A stretch of 21,938 nucleotides of DNA, taken from positions 1-21,938 of the forward strand of contig JANSLP010000452.1 in the NCBI GenBank assembly GCA_029298735.1, given 5' to 3'. Shown piece by piece: positions 1 to 8,118 of this stretch (position 1 is the stretch's first letter; each line of letters opens with the position of its first letter). A model generated the notes under the pieces. That model saw only the letters and a program-made list of their open reading frames with translations, was not told where the DNA came from and ran no database searches. This stretch comes from Ophiostoma sp. CBS 140.51. Lineage: Eukaryota; Ascomycota; Sordariomycetes; Ophiostomatales; Ophiostomataceae. The translations under genes were made by a program, and so were the position numbers.

Positions 1-94
1 CGTGAAAAGGGACCAGTAAACAAGACACCGACAATGGTGCCAACGTTGAGAAGCGAGGTTATGAGCTGCTGCGTTTTGGTGCTGATTTCGTACC
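1..94 (-). CDS. Sugar-porter (MFS) transporter, internal exon, cut by window edge
   Basis: Read on the minus strand, this stretch encodes Y-E-I-S-T-K-T-Q-Q-L-I-T-S-L-L-N-V-G-T-I and continues V-G-V-L-F-T-G-P-F-S to the edge. That is the pattern of the second membrane helix of fungal hexose/sugar porters, where 'QxLITSxLxxGT' precedes the GRR loop. A plausible splice acceptor (CACTGAAC branch, then AACAACAG at 110-95) lies just upstream, and the frame has a TGA stop a few codons before it, so this should be an internal exon starting at position 94. I could not find the expected first exon (helix 1, usually with a GYD motif) in 95-473. The gene may have a longer intron, a diverged first exon, or be a 5'-truncated relic. 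The family call rests on about 30 residues. Confidence 0.5.
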
Positions 95-473
95 CTGTTG
101 TTCAGTGTCTGGGTTTGTGAACATTTGGCCTGATATGGCTACTGTGGTTCCGGAACGGCAAGTCTCTTCCGGGATATCACAGAATCACGTAGAAGAAACC
201 AACCATACCGCTGTCTTACGGTGTGAATTCGAACACGCGTTGCTCGTAAAAATTTGCACATGTAATCGCCTTTTTTCATCAGATAACATTCCGTTGTGCA
301 CCAACACTCTCGCAACTGATCCCAACAACCACCACAGTCCAAAGACTGTCTATTTGTGCCTGTACGTTTCTAATCTGTTGGTATTTTTCTTTTCTTTTCT
401 TTTCCAACAGGTTAAACTCTCATACTAACCCACGTTAATCTACAATAGATAGCCTCACATAAGGGCCATCGAC
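95..473. other. Intergenic/intron stretch before the MYND gene
   Basis: It holds the 3' end of the putative transporter intron (near 95-110, minus strand) and the promoter of the MYND gene. The run TTTTTCTTTTCTTTTCTTTTCCAACAG at about 384-410 looks like a pyrimidine tract plus AG and could be a 5'-UTR acceptor or simply a core-promoter CT tract. The short ORFs here show no family resemblance. Confidence 0.4.
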
Positions 474-1850
474 ATGATGTCTAACAAATTCTTTGAGTGT
501 AACCCCTCCCGTTACAAGGGGCCCAGGGACTCACTGGTACACCGCTGCGCGCATCCAAAGTGCCTTGCCCAGGGAAGTGCGCTTGAAATTTGCACGAGAT
601 GTAGCGTCGTGCGCTACTGTACGAAGCGGCACCAGACCGAAGACGAACCGCGCCACAAGGTGACGTGTGAACTTGTTGCCGAACACCGGATCGCAGTGGA
701 CAAGGAACAGGCCATCCTCGATAGCCAGGGCTATTCGTTTCGTCTGAGCGATATGTCTATCTGTAGGAGGACTCCCTATTGGTGGGGCGTGGGGTTTCGG
801 CGAAAGGGCATGCGGATACGGTTCGCTTTCGCCGAGCTCTTGCTCTCCGTGAGCACTCTGGATAGCATCCAAGAGGCCCTGGAGCACATGCTGGTTCTGC
901 TGCGCATGGATATACGGGACCCATTCAAGCTGCTGCACGTCGTTCCGGCAATTCTTCTCCGGCTCAACCGCGACCAAGACTGCCTTGACTTGATCCGGGA
1001 CTGCGTTTCTCCGCTGCGCACCGGCACAGACGGCAATGCGCTGTCTCCACCTCAAGCTAAATACATTGCTCCTCATTATCACAGCAGACTTGGGATATTG
1101 ATGCGCACAGAGGATGCCAACGTCCTTGATAGTACCCACTCGTACTGGAAGCGTAGCCGTTCAGCAAGCTTTGACCTGACGGCACTTCTTTTCTACATGA
1201 AGCTCTGTATAGACATCACCAGCATCCTGAACCTGCGATATGCGTTGGGAAAAGCGAAATCCAGCAACGGCAAGAGACTGCCTCACGTGCCAAACGAGTT
1301 GGTCCTTATTGTTGAGGGCATGGTCGTCCGTAGCCTAATATCGCAAAGTCGTTTCGTGGGTGCCACTGAAGCGGACCTGTTGTCTTTCATGGCCGATTGC
1401 AGCACCGAGGTCGGGTTCCTCGGTGAACAGATGGATGGCGACAAGACGGAGAGTCCGAAATCGAATCAGAAGATCAGCAACCGCGACAAACAGTCTGCGT
1501 ATAGTATTATAGTAGACCCGGACGAGGCTCTGCGCACCGAAATCACTGATAGACCTAGACGAGTATCCTGGCCGGAAAAGGCACTGGCGATCCAGACCAC
1601 ATATGCAGCGTTTTGGGAGACCAGGAGTGTCCTAGAAGTCCTACGGCGTACACATCAACTCATCCCCGATCTCCTCATACAACGCTATGGTCAAAGTGGT
1701 GGTATGACAAAGGAGCAATTTGCGCACCATGCTATGGGCCGTTATATGGCAGAACGTCTTCAAGACATCTTACATGAGTGGTCGAATCGTGAGACCAATC
1801 CGCGCATAAAGGAGTGGAGAAAAACTACGTGGGAAGATTGGAAGAACTAA
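474..1850 (+). CDS. MYND-type zinc-finger protein, function unknown
   Basis: Single-exon gene of 458 residues starting at an ATG-ATG pair (474). Residues 25-65 form a MYND zinc finger: C25, C30, C40, C43, C49, H53, H61 and C65. The first pair is spaced C-x4-C rather than C-x2-C. H53 stands where many MYND domains have Cys, giving the 'YC...HQ' form common in fungi, and His can still bind zinc. The other 390 residues (leucine-rich helices at about 120-170, a basic/acidic C-terminus ending in W-E-D-W-K-N) match no family I can name. MYND domains bind proline-rich partners, and fungal MYND proteins of this layout are mostly uncharacterised. No SET domain motif is visible, so a lysine methyltransferase is unlikely. 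The domain is certain; the role is unknown. Confidence 0.85.
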   Translation: MMSNKFFECNPSRYKGPRDSLVHRCAHPKCLAQGSALEICTRCSVVRYCTKRHQTEDEPRHKVTCELVAEHRIAVDKEQAILDSQGYSFRLSDMSICRRTPYWWGVGFRRKGMRIRFAFAELLLSVSTLDSIQEALEHMLVLLRMDIRDPFKLLHVVPAILLRLNRDQDCLDLIRDCVSPLRTGTDGNALSPPQAKYIAPHYHSRLGILMRTEDANVLDSTHSYWKRSRSASFDLTALLFYMKLCIDITSILNLRYALGKAKSSNGKRLPHVPNELVLIVEGMVVRSLISQSRFVGATEADLLSFMADCSTEVGFLGEQMDGDKTESPKSNQKISNRDKQSAYSIIVDPDEALRTEITDRPRRVSWPEKALAIQTTYAAFWETRSVLEVLRRTHQLIPDLLIQRYGQSGGMTKEQFAHHAMGRYMAERLQDILHEWSNRETNPRIKEWRKTTWEDWKN

Positions 1851-2765
1851 GGCTACGACGCCGTGTCAGTGTGTTACTTCATTTGTTTTCACTTTCACGT
1901 TTGTCATTGTTTGCCGTCTACGTAGGTCACGTAAGCACGTTGTGGGAAATTTTTAGTTTTTGATTCTTATTCCATCATTATGTTGCATATCATATCTCGT
2001 CGTCCATATCATAGTCGTCAACGCCGCCCGCGGGACATCATCATTGAAATTCGGCAGAGCTTGCTCTTTTTATTGGGCTGTTAGATGTAAATCGTCCGGT
2101 TGCCCTCTTGTTCGGCGTTTTGCTTTTGCTTCTCCTCCCACCTCTTGCGGGCCTCGTTTTTGTACCGCTCAGACGGCCGTTGCCCAGCGAGCCGACAAGG
2201 TCCTTGTGCAAGTACGAGCGGTCCATAAAATTGGCCATCGTTGGTGCTGTAAAGTGGAGCTTGTGATTGCGTTGGATGCGTTGCCGTGATGAGTGCGGCG
2301 GGCAGGCAGTATTGTCGGGTCGCAGCTGCCTTTGTTGTTTGTTGTTTAGACAGGGCCAAAAGCGAGGAAGGTGTGAGGAGGGGCAGTGAGGGTCGACTAG
2401 GAGACGATCTTCACGAAAATGAAAACAGCAGGAGCGACCCTGAAGCTTTACTGGAGCTACTTCGTAGTTTCCCGTTTCTCTCGAGCCCCTCTTTACAGAC
2501 AAACGGAAAGAGGTCCCACTAACCAGTCTCTCACCGCGTAAAGTGGTAGTGAGAATCGGAGCATACAATCGCATCCGCGTTCACACTAAATACAAAAGAG
2601 GGGCATTTAGCTCCGTCTACTGCCTCCAATCGTGCACTTATATGAGGCTGCTATTTCATGTTGCGTTAATTCATTGACTTGTATTCATCCTCATACGACA
2701 TACAAAATATCTTGTGCTTTCCATCCAGACCATCTCTTTTTTTCTTTCCCTTTTTTAGTATCTTC
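1851..2765. other. Gene-poor interval between MYND gene and lactonase
   Basis: This is the shared 3' side of two convergent genes (915 bp). Apart from the possible small frameshifted ORF at 2081-2238 (minus), no frame here combines a good start, coding-like codon use and family resemblance. A pyrimidine-rich patch at about 2727-2760 lies just past the lactonase stop and may belong to its 3' untranslated region. Confidence 0.5.
2081..2238 (-). pseudogene. Possible small gene of about 52 codons with a frameshift
   Basis: On the minus strand an ATG in good fungal context (CACCAACG-ATG-GCC, at 2238-2236) opens a frame reading M-A-N-F-M-D-R-S-Y-L-H-K-D-L-V-G-S-L-G-N, with strongly GC-ended codons. 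About 24 codons in, the coding character moves to the -1 frame, which reads E-R-Y-K-N-E-A-R-K-R-W-E-E-K-Q-K-Q-N-A-E and stops at TAA (2083-2081). The two halves together look like one small protein with a charged helical tail. The 158-bp span is one base short of a whole number of codons (159), and the A5 run at 2161-2157 is an obvious place for a lost base. I do not recognise the protein. It may be a pseudogene, a sequencing error, or chance. Confidence 0.3.
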
Positions 2766-3812
2766 TTAGATCCCCAGCAAGGCACCCTTGGTCGAGCCTG
2801 CCAGCGTCGCCCGCCACAGTCGGTGCTCGTTGAGTATAAAGATATCGCCGTTCCGGCCGAAACAGAAGTTGGCCGCGCCACCTGCCACCAGGATCTTGCC
2901 CAGAAGCACACCGCCGGGCGACCAAATGTTGATACCGTCGCCGCAGCCGCTGTAGACGTTACCGTGCACGTCGCACTTGATGCCGTCAGGGATGCCTGTG
3001 TCAGCCATGGCAAAGAGGCGGCGGTTGGTCAAGAAGGGCTGGCCGTGGTATATGGCGAGGTCAAAGGCATAGATGGTCGATGCACGCGATAGGTCAGTGG
3101 TGCCATCACCGTGGATCCAGTCGGTGTCGGTTACATAGACGGTGGACTCATCCGGGCTGAAGCAGATGCCGTTGGGCCGGCCAAATCCGTCAGCCATAGC
3201 GCGGATGTTCTTTGTCTTGGGGTCGAAGCGGTAGACCTGGTTGGGCAGGCACGGGTGTGGGCGAATGCCTTGCTCGTGGCCGTAGTTAGGATCGGTGAAC
3301 CAAACAGAGCCATCGCGGGCGACGACGACGTCGTTCACTGAATTAAACTGCCGGCCGTAAAAGGACGACACGAGGGGCCGGGTCGCATAGGGTGGCGAGG
3401 CGTCCATAATCACGAGGCCACCGACGCTCTCTTTAGTTCCCTGTGAGCAGAACAGCACGGCATCCTCGCCATAGTTGACACCGCCATTGGCCATCTCGAT
3501 GCCCTCTGGGTTAATCTCCTCGCACTGGATGCGATACGGGCCAGCAGTTTCACCATCGCCATTCGTGGCCGGTGGTAACTGGACCTTGGTGATCTGGATA
3601 GCCTTGTTGGACGTATAGGCCGCGCCGGCAACCTCGTGCGGCCGGGCACGGTACTGGTTGCTGGTCACGAAAAGCGTGTTGTCGCGGGCCACAAAGACAC
3701 CGGCCTCATGTGCGAAAGGGTAGTCGGTGTGCTCAAAGAGCATCACAAGCGTCGGCGCCGAGCCGAATAATGGCTTGGCTGCCTCATCGTAGACAACGAA
3801 GGGAGACGTCAT
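2766..3812 (-). CDS. SMP-30/gluconolactonase/LRE-like lactonase
   Basis: Single-exon protein of 348 residues in the SMP-30/gluconolactonase six-bladed beta-propeller family, which hydrolyses sugar lactones such as glucono-1,5-lactone to the acid using one divalent metal. The metal-site residues are in place: E36 (H-E-A-G), N160 (S-V-N-D), N214 (R-P-N-G) and D276 (P-D-G-I-K-C-D), the last being the usual ligand and general-base Asp. W-F-T-D-P-N-Y-G at 171-178 and S-P-D-E-S at 219-223 are also typical. No signal peptide is seen, so it should act in the cytosol. The ATG at 3812 follows CACGCACC. It lies downstream of and in the same direction as the sugar transporter, which suggests a shared substrate. 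True substrate unknown: gluconolactone is the family default, but other aldonolactones are possible. Confidence 0.85.
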   Translation of the reverse strand: MTSPFVVYDEAAKPLFGSAPTLVMLFEHTDYPFAHEAGVFVARDNTLFVTSNQYRARPHEVAGAAYTSNKAIQITKVQLPPATNGDGETAGPYRIQCEEINPEGIEMANGGVNYGEDAVLFCSQGTKESVGGLVIMDASPPYATRPLVSSFYGRQFNSVNDVVVARDGSVWFTDPNYGHEQGIRPHPCLPNQVYRFDPKTKNIRAMADGFGRPNGICFSPDESTVYVTDTDWIHGDGTTDLSRASTIYAFDLAIYHGQPFLTNRRLFAMADTGIPDGIKCDVHGNVYSGCGDGINIWSPGGVLLGKILVAGGAANFCFGRNGDIFILNEHRLWRATLAGSTKGALLGI

Positions 3813-4614
3813 GGTGCGTGTATAGTTGTGATGTAAGCTAAACTGAAAGGTATGTTGACTCTGTGTGTCGAAAAGTGAGTTGTAGAGGTGGTAAGAATGA
3901 CAACTTTCGCTTCAGTCAATGCACATCACCAGATCCCTCGTCCGGGGAGTTAACGGAGCTTCATATCGTATGACTTGACAATCCGAACTGACAAAGAGAA
4001 ATAGTCGAACAAAAAAAGTGCGTTGTGGCGTTAGCTTCTGTGGGTTGCTGAGTAGCTTCAGCTGGTCGACTTTGCCTATTTGGTGTAGCTTTGTCTGTTG
4101 GTCGATTTGGCCCGATGTGGCTCACCAAGGGCCGCACCCGTTGTTGGTTTGGCGATTTGGTGATTGTGGGGAGGGCACAATCGGCAATTGGGCACCTGTC
4201 TTAGCCGGTGTTTTGCGCCGGCCTAGTTGCCGACGTCAATATTCTACTTTGTTTGAATAGGCACGAAATTTTTCAATAGATCGTGAAATCAGGTGATTTG
4301 TCGTTTGCGGGGCCACACCACATCCTTTGTTGTTTTCCCCGGCCGACGGGGACATCTGCACATGCAGCCTGTCATGATACGGGGTTCGTGTAGATACATT
4401 CTTCCTGTCACTTCTCATTTTAAGTTTTGACAGGTAAAAATTTAAGTGAAAATAATGTATTGGTAGGGCAGAGTATATTGTCTGCTAGGTATTAAGAAGA
4501 GCTTGGTATACAATGCAGGATATGCGGGAAATTCAGACTATGTTATATGTTTTTGTTCCAAAAAGTTTTTCTGAGAGAAAATCAAGATCATTCACGTTAG
4601 AAAACAAAGCGCCT
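3813..4614. other. Intergenic: lactonase promoter and transporter 3' region
   Basis: About 800 bp between two minus-strand genes. It holds the promoter of the lactonase and the 3' end of the transporter, with an AT-rich patch at about 4425-4610. No convincing ORF, tRNA or repeat was seen. Confidence 0.5.
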
Positions 4615-6289
4615 CTACATGGCAATATCGGTAGCCTTGTTGTTCTCGACGTTGGCAACCTCGTTGGTGATCTCCTGCTTCTCGTTGTACAGACCCAGCG
4701 AGCTGTCGCCAGAGAACAGGCGATCCATATCCTCGAGCTCGAGGCCCTTGGTCTCGGGGAAGAAGACATAGATGATGGGCACAAAGGCGGTGTTGAGCAC
4801 GGCAAAGATAATGTACGTCTTCCAGCCAATGTTGGTGATGGCAATGGGGGTGATTTGGACGATAAGCTAAATGGTGCGTTAGCAACAAGTCGGTAGAAAG
4901 CATGAGAGTGTGAAGGGTATGTACGTACGTAGTTGAAGATCCAGTTGGAGGCAGTCGAGATTGAGGAACCACGCTGGCGCAGACGCAGCGGCAGGATTTC
5001 GGACGGGTAAACCCACACGGTGGCCTGGAAACCAACGGTAAAAGCACCCTGGAAAATGAAGAGCATAGCGGCGGCGCCGATGCCCGCGGTGTGGGCAATG
5101 GCTGTCGAATTCTCGACCTGGTAGATGAGCGCCGTTTGGACAATCATGACACCAGCCATCAAGCTGATCATGGACAGCAAGAGCGGGCGGCGGCCGATGC
5201 GGTCAATCAGGAACCAGGGGATGAACGAGGCAACAAAGAACCAGGTCTGCAAGAAACCGGACATGAGCGCCGACATGTGCGCGTCGAAGCCGATGCTTTC
5301 CGAGAACAGGGTGCTCGAGTAGTAAATCAAGGCGTTGATACCACCCAGCTGCTGCATGCTCTGGATACCGCAGGCAATGAGAAGTCTCTTGCGGCTCTTG
5401 ATGTGGTCCTCCTTGAGCAGATCCTTCCAGGAACCGGCACCAATCGACGATTCGTACGCGACAGTCTGCAGGATGAAAGCGTGCAGGCGCTGCACACCCT
5501 CGGCATCCAGGCCCTGGGCGCCGTTCTCGTTGATGCGCTCAAGCACCTCGCGGCACTCCTCCGGACGGTCGTGGGCGGCGAGCCAGCGAGGAGTCTCGGG
5601 GATGATCCACAGGATAAAGAACATGGGCAGGATAACAACACACTGCAGGATGACAGGCACGCGCCACGCGTAGCTGCCAAGATGGGTCGAGAAGCCGTAG
5701 TCGATCCAGTAGACCAGGAAGATACCAAAGTTGAGCGTGGACAGCTGGGCGCAGACGTAGATACCACGGCTGGACTTGGGGCTGAACTCGGCCTGGATGA
5801 CGGGCACGGTCGAGTTAATGAAGCCCATACCGAAGCCGGACACAACACGTGCGACAATCATCTGGGCACGCGAGTATGAGGTGGCCTGCAGGATGGCACC
5901 GATGACCATGATGACGGCGCCGACAGCGACAGTCTTGCGACGACCGAGGCGCTCACCGACGAAAGCAGTCATGCAAGAACCAAGGAAACAGCCGACTATC
6001 CGTCCCGTCCCGTTAGCCGTGTTTAAAACATCAAAATAGGAAATAGCACCCAAAACAAGAAGAAACGATCAAGATCAACAAACAAAGAACAACGGAGATA
6101 AAACATACCCTCATAGATGGCGACAATCAGACCAGTCATGGTCGAGTTGGGGCTGTTGAAAGTGTCATTGAAGGCAGGTGTGTCGACGAGACCGCCCATG
6201 AGGCCATTGTCGAAACCGATCAGCATGAAACCCAGAGAGGTCAAAATGCTGACGGCCACCAGCAGCGCCTTACCGCGAGGCTCGTACAT
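4615..6289 (-). CDS. MFS sugar transporter (sugar porter family), three exons
   Basis: Exons run 6289-6109, 5995-4929 and 4866-4615 and give 499 residues, normal for a 12-helix fungal sugar porter. Intron 1 (113 nt) is G|GTATGTT...GCTAAC...GATAG|TC; intron 2 (62 nt) is TAC|GTACGTA...GCTAAC...TTTAG|CTT. Both joins restore family sequence: E60-V61-G-C-F-L-G-S at the first and F-N-Y-L-I-V-Q-I-T-P at the second. Signature motifs: G-F-D-N-G-L-M-G-G in helix 1, R76-L-G-R-R-K, P-E-T-P-R at 193-197, Q-Q-L-G-G-I-N at 275-281, D-R-I-G-R-R at 325-330 and P-E-T-K-G-L-E at 453-459. It is a plasma-membrane proton symporter or facilitator. The substrate cannot be told from motifs; its neighbours suggest a sugar, sugar acid or lactone. 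It is transcribed divergently from the gluconokinase locus and its promoter carries CreA-type sites. Confidence 0.92.
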
Positions 6290-7454
6290 TGTGAAGATGG
6301 GGGAGAGATGTCAAGGTAAGGAATGGAGTGAATGTCTTGCGTGTTATCGCAAGCTTGAGGTGAGAAAGATGAGATGGCCAAGAAACGAAAGAAACAAACA
6401 AAGCAGAAAGGATCGACCTCAACTCCACGAGGACGTCGGACCGCTTGGTCTTAAATGTCAGAACATGACAATCGAGCAGGTGCAAGGATAGAAAGGGAAA
6501 GGATGGAGAGCGAAGAGAGGGTCTCGGTCAAACGAAGCGAAGCGACTTTGAAAGGAGTGTAACTCTACCCGGCGTCGGCATCGCATCGGCAGAAGAGAAA
6601 AGAAGGAGCAAAAAACAATACCCCAGAAAACGTAAAATTCAAAGTCCCCATGGCAGAAAAAAGGGAGATGTGGGGAGAGGGTGGGAAAGAGCAAATGGCG
6701 CTGGGGGAAGTGCTGGGGAGTGCTGGGGGCACCACTTGGGGGACACCGCTGGGGAGAGACCTGCTGGGGTGTGGAGAAAACCTGTTGCCGTCAGGGTAGT
6801 TGCAGCCAGTCAGTGGCAGTCCAGGGGGCCGCCAGTGCAGCACTAGCTTGCTAGCGGAACAAGGCACGAGGCAAAACCGGGGGCACAACGTGGGTGGAGA
6901 TGGTGCGCTGTTGGATTGCCGACGCCAGGGGGTTGCAAGGATCGTCGGCGATTGAAGAACGACTGCGCTCGAAATGACAAAGACAGCTTCACACGCAACA
7001 CGAAACAGACGACAAATCCGGGGAACCACCTTAAAGAAGAAAGAACGGAAATATGTCCGGTACACATGAGCAAAGAAAGGGCATTATTCCACATAAGAAT
7101 AGTTCCGACAACATGGGTTAACCGTGTTATTCCTGCAGTTGACGACGCTCACGAAAAGCAAAAACGGGAAGAAAAGCCTCGTGGCCATGTCTTGGGCCAC
7201 CTCCTTCTCCGCAAAAATGCTCATTTGCCACAAGTATGCCTGCCGGCGTCTCGGATCCTCGCGACAAAGAGCGGAATGGCAATAGCGTCTCGTTTTGTTT
7301 TGATAGTCTGCGTTTAGTACTCGAGGTCTGGGTGTTTGTACGTCGTATGTATTTCTGGCCTAGTCTGCCCCATCCGAGAATGGCATGTCGGCCGTACGAG
7401 GAGGTCGGAATAATCGAGCTTCACAACAGCCACGAGAACACTTCATGACACAAA
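6290..7454. other. Divergent promoter region, transporter/gluconokinase
   Basis: 1,165 bp with no believable gene separates the two divergent start codons. The side nearest the transporter is purine-rich on the plus strand (6300-6700), that is, a pyrimidine-rich leader for the minus-strand transporter. A G-run cluster sits at 6670-6776 and is listed separately. Confidence 0.6.
6670..6776 (+). promoter_or_regulatory. Cluster of seven CreA/CRE1-type sites (SYGGRG)
   Basis: Seven matches to the carbon catabolite repressor consensus SYGGRG, all in the same orientation, lie in 107 bp: GTGGGG 6670-6675, CTGGGG 6701-6706, 6713-6718, 6723-6728, 6749-6754 and 6764-6769, and GTGGAG 6771-6776. The cluster starts 381 bp upstream of the transporter ATG and lies about 680 bp from the gluconokinase ATG. 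Closely spaced CreA sites are the arrangement known to matter for repression in Aspergillus and Trichoderma. The G runs at 6702-6740 could also form a G-quadruplex. Binding is inferred. Confidence 0.55.
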
Positions 7455-8118
7455 ATGTCCATTTCACAAAATATTCAGTTCTCTTCCAGTGCGCCACAGG
7501 CCCACGTTATTGTCGTCTGCGACCCCGCTGGCTCTGGCAAAAGTACAGTCGCCAAACACCTTGCTACAGACCTCGACTATTTCTATCTCGATGGCGATGA
7601 CTTTCACACACGCGACGCCGTCGACAAGATGGGCCGCGGGGAGCCTTTTACAGACACGGACCGATGTGACTGGCTGATTCGGTTGAGGTAGGCAGTCATC
7701 AGCTGGCTCCCCTCGTCAAAATCAAAATCAAAATCACCATCAACCGTCTCTTATGGTGTCATCCTCTCCTGCAGCGCGCTCAAGAAAAAGTACCGCGACG
7801 TACTACGGGTCCTGGCCGTGTCAAAGAACGTTGTAGATGCGTCTACACGCCTGACCTTGCAGTCTGTGTACCTGCACGTGCCGGCCGCCATTCTCGTCAG
7901 CCGCGTGCAAGCGCGCACGAACCACTACATGAAGGCGAGCATGGTGCAGAGTCAGCCCCATCTCGTCCTCGCACTTCGATAGCCGCACGCACGGCGGCAA
8001 AGACCGTTGCCAAGTCGCCGCTCGCTTCCACAATAACGGTACCCTGTGATTCATATTCGTCTCCTTTTTCTTCTCCTTGGGTCCGCGGCTCCTCGCTCGC
8101 GACCTGATGCAGGCATGC
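7455..8118 (+). pseudogene. Gluconokinase (GntK/IdnK-type), apparently inactivated
   Basis: A gluconokinase (ATP + gluconate to 6-phosphogluconate) is recognisable along its whole length but broken. Codons 1-78 hold a P-loop region (A25-G-S-G-K-S-T31) and the H-x-R-D-A-V-x-K-M-G-x-G-x-P and D-x-D-R-C-D-W-L motifs. Codon 79 is TAG (7689-7691). The same frame then runs on through V-I-L-S-C-S-A-L-K-K-K-Y-R-D-V-L-R (codons 102-118) and H-Y-M-K-A-S-M-V-Q-S-Q (to 7955), then loses the family and stops at 7980. The missing C-terminus lies on the opposite strand of about 7956-8103: E-E-P...T-V-I-V-E-A-S-G-D-L-A-T-V-F-A-A-V-R. An in-frame intron 7689-7781 (GTAGGC...CTGCAG) could bypass the stop but would remove the beta-strand and Cys-Ser before A-L-K-K, and would not cure the C-terminus. 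The P-loop also has Asp23 where the family has Gly. Confidence 0.75.
7939..8118. repeat. Imperfect inverted repeats flanking the inverted gluconokinase segment
   Basis: The left arm GCATGGTGCAGAGTCAG (7939-7955) and the reverse complement of the right arm (8104-8118, reading GCATGCCTGCATCAG on the minus strand) share the blocks GCATG, TGCA and TCAG in the same order. They bracket the roughly 148-bp segment whose reading frame lies on the wrong strand. They could have paired during the rearrangement or could be a by-product of it. Confidence 0.5.

Noticed and set aside
7697..7738. TCAAAATCAAAATCAAAATC as a CRISPR-like or regulatory repeat
   Set aside because: Only three short units; in frame it encodes a Ser/Lys linker inside the gluconokinase.
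7689..7781. 93-nt intron in the gluconokinase
   Set aside because: GTAGGC...CTGCAG is possible and in frame, but it would delete the conserved strand and Cys-Ser next to A-L-K-K-K-Y-R-D, while the unspliced sequence matches the family's spacing.
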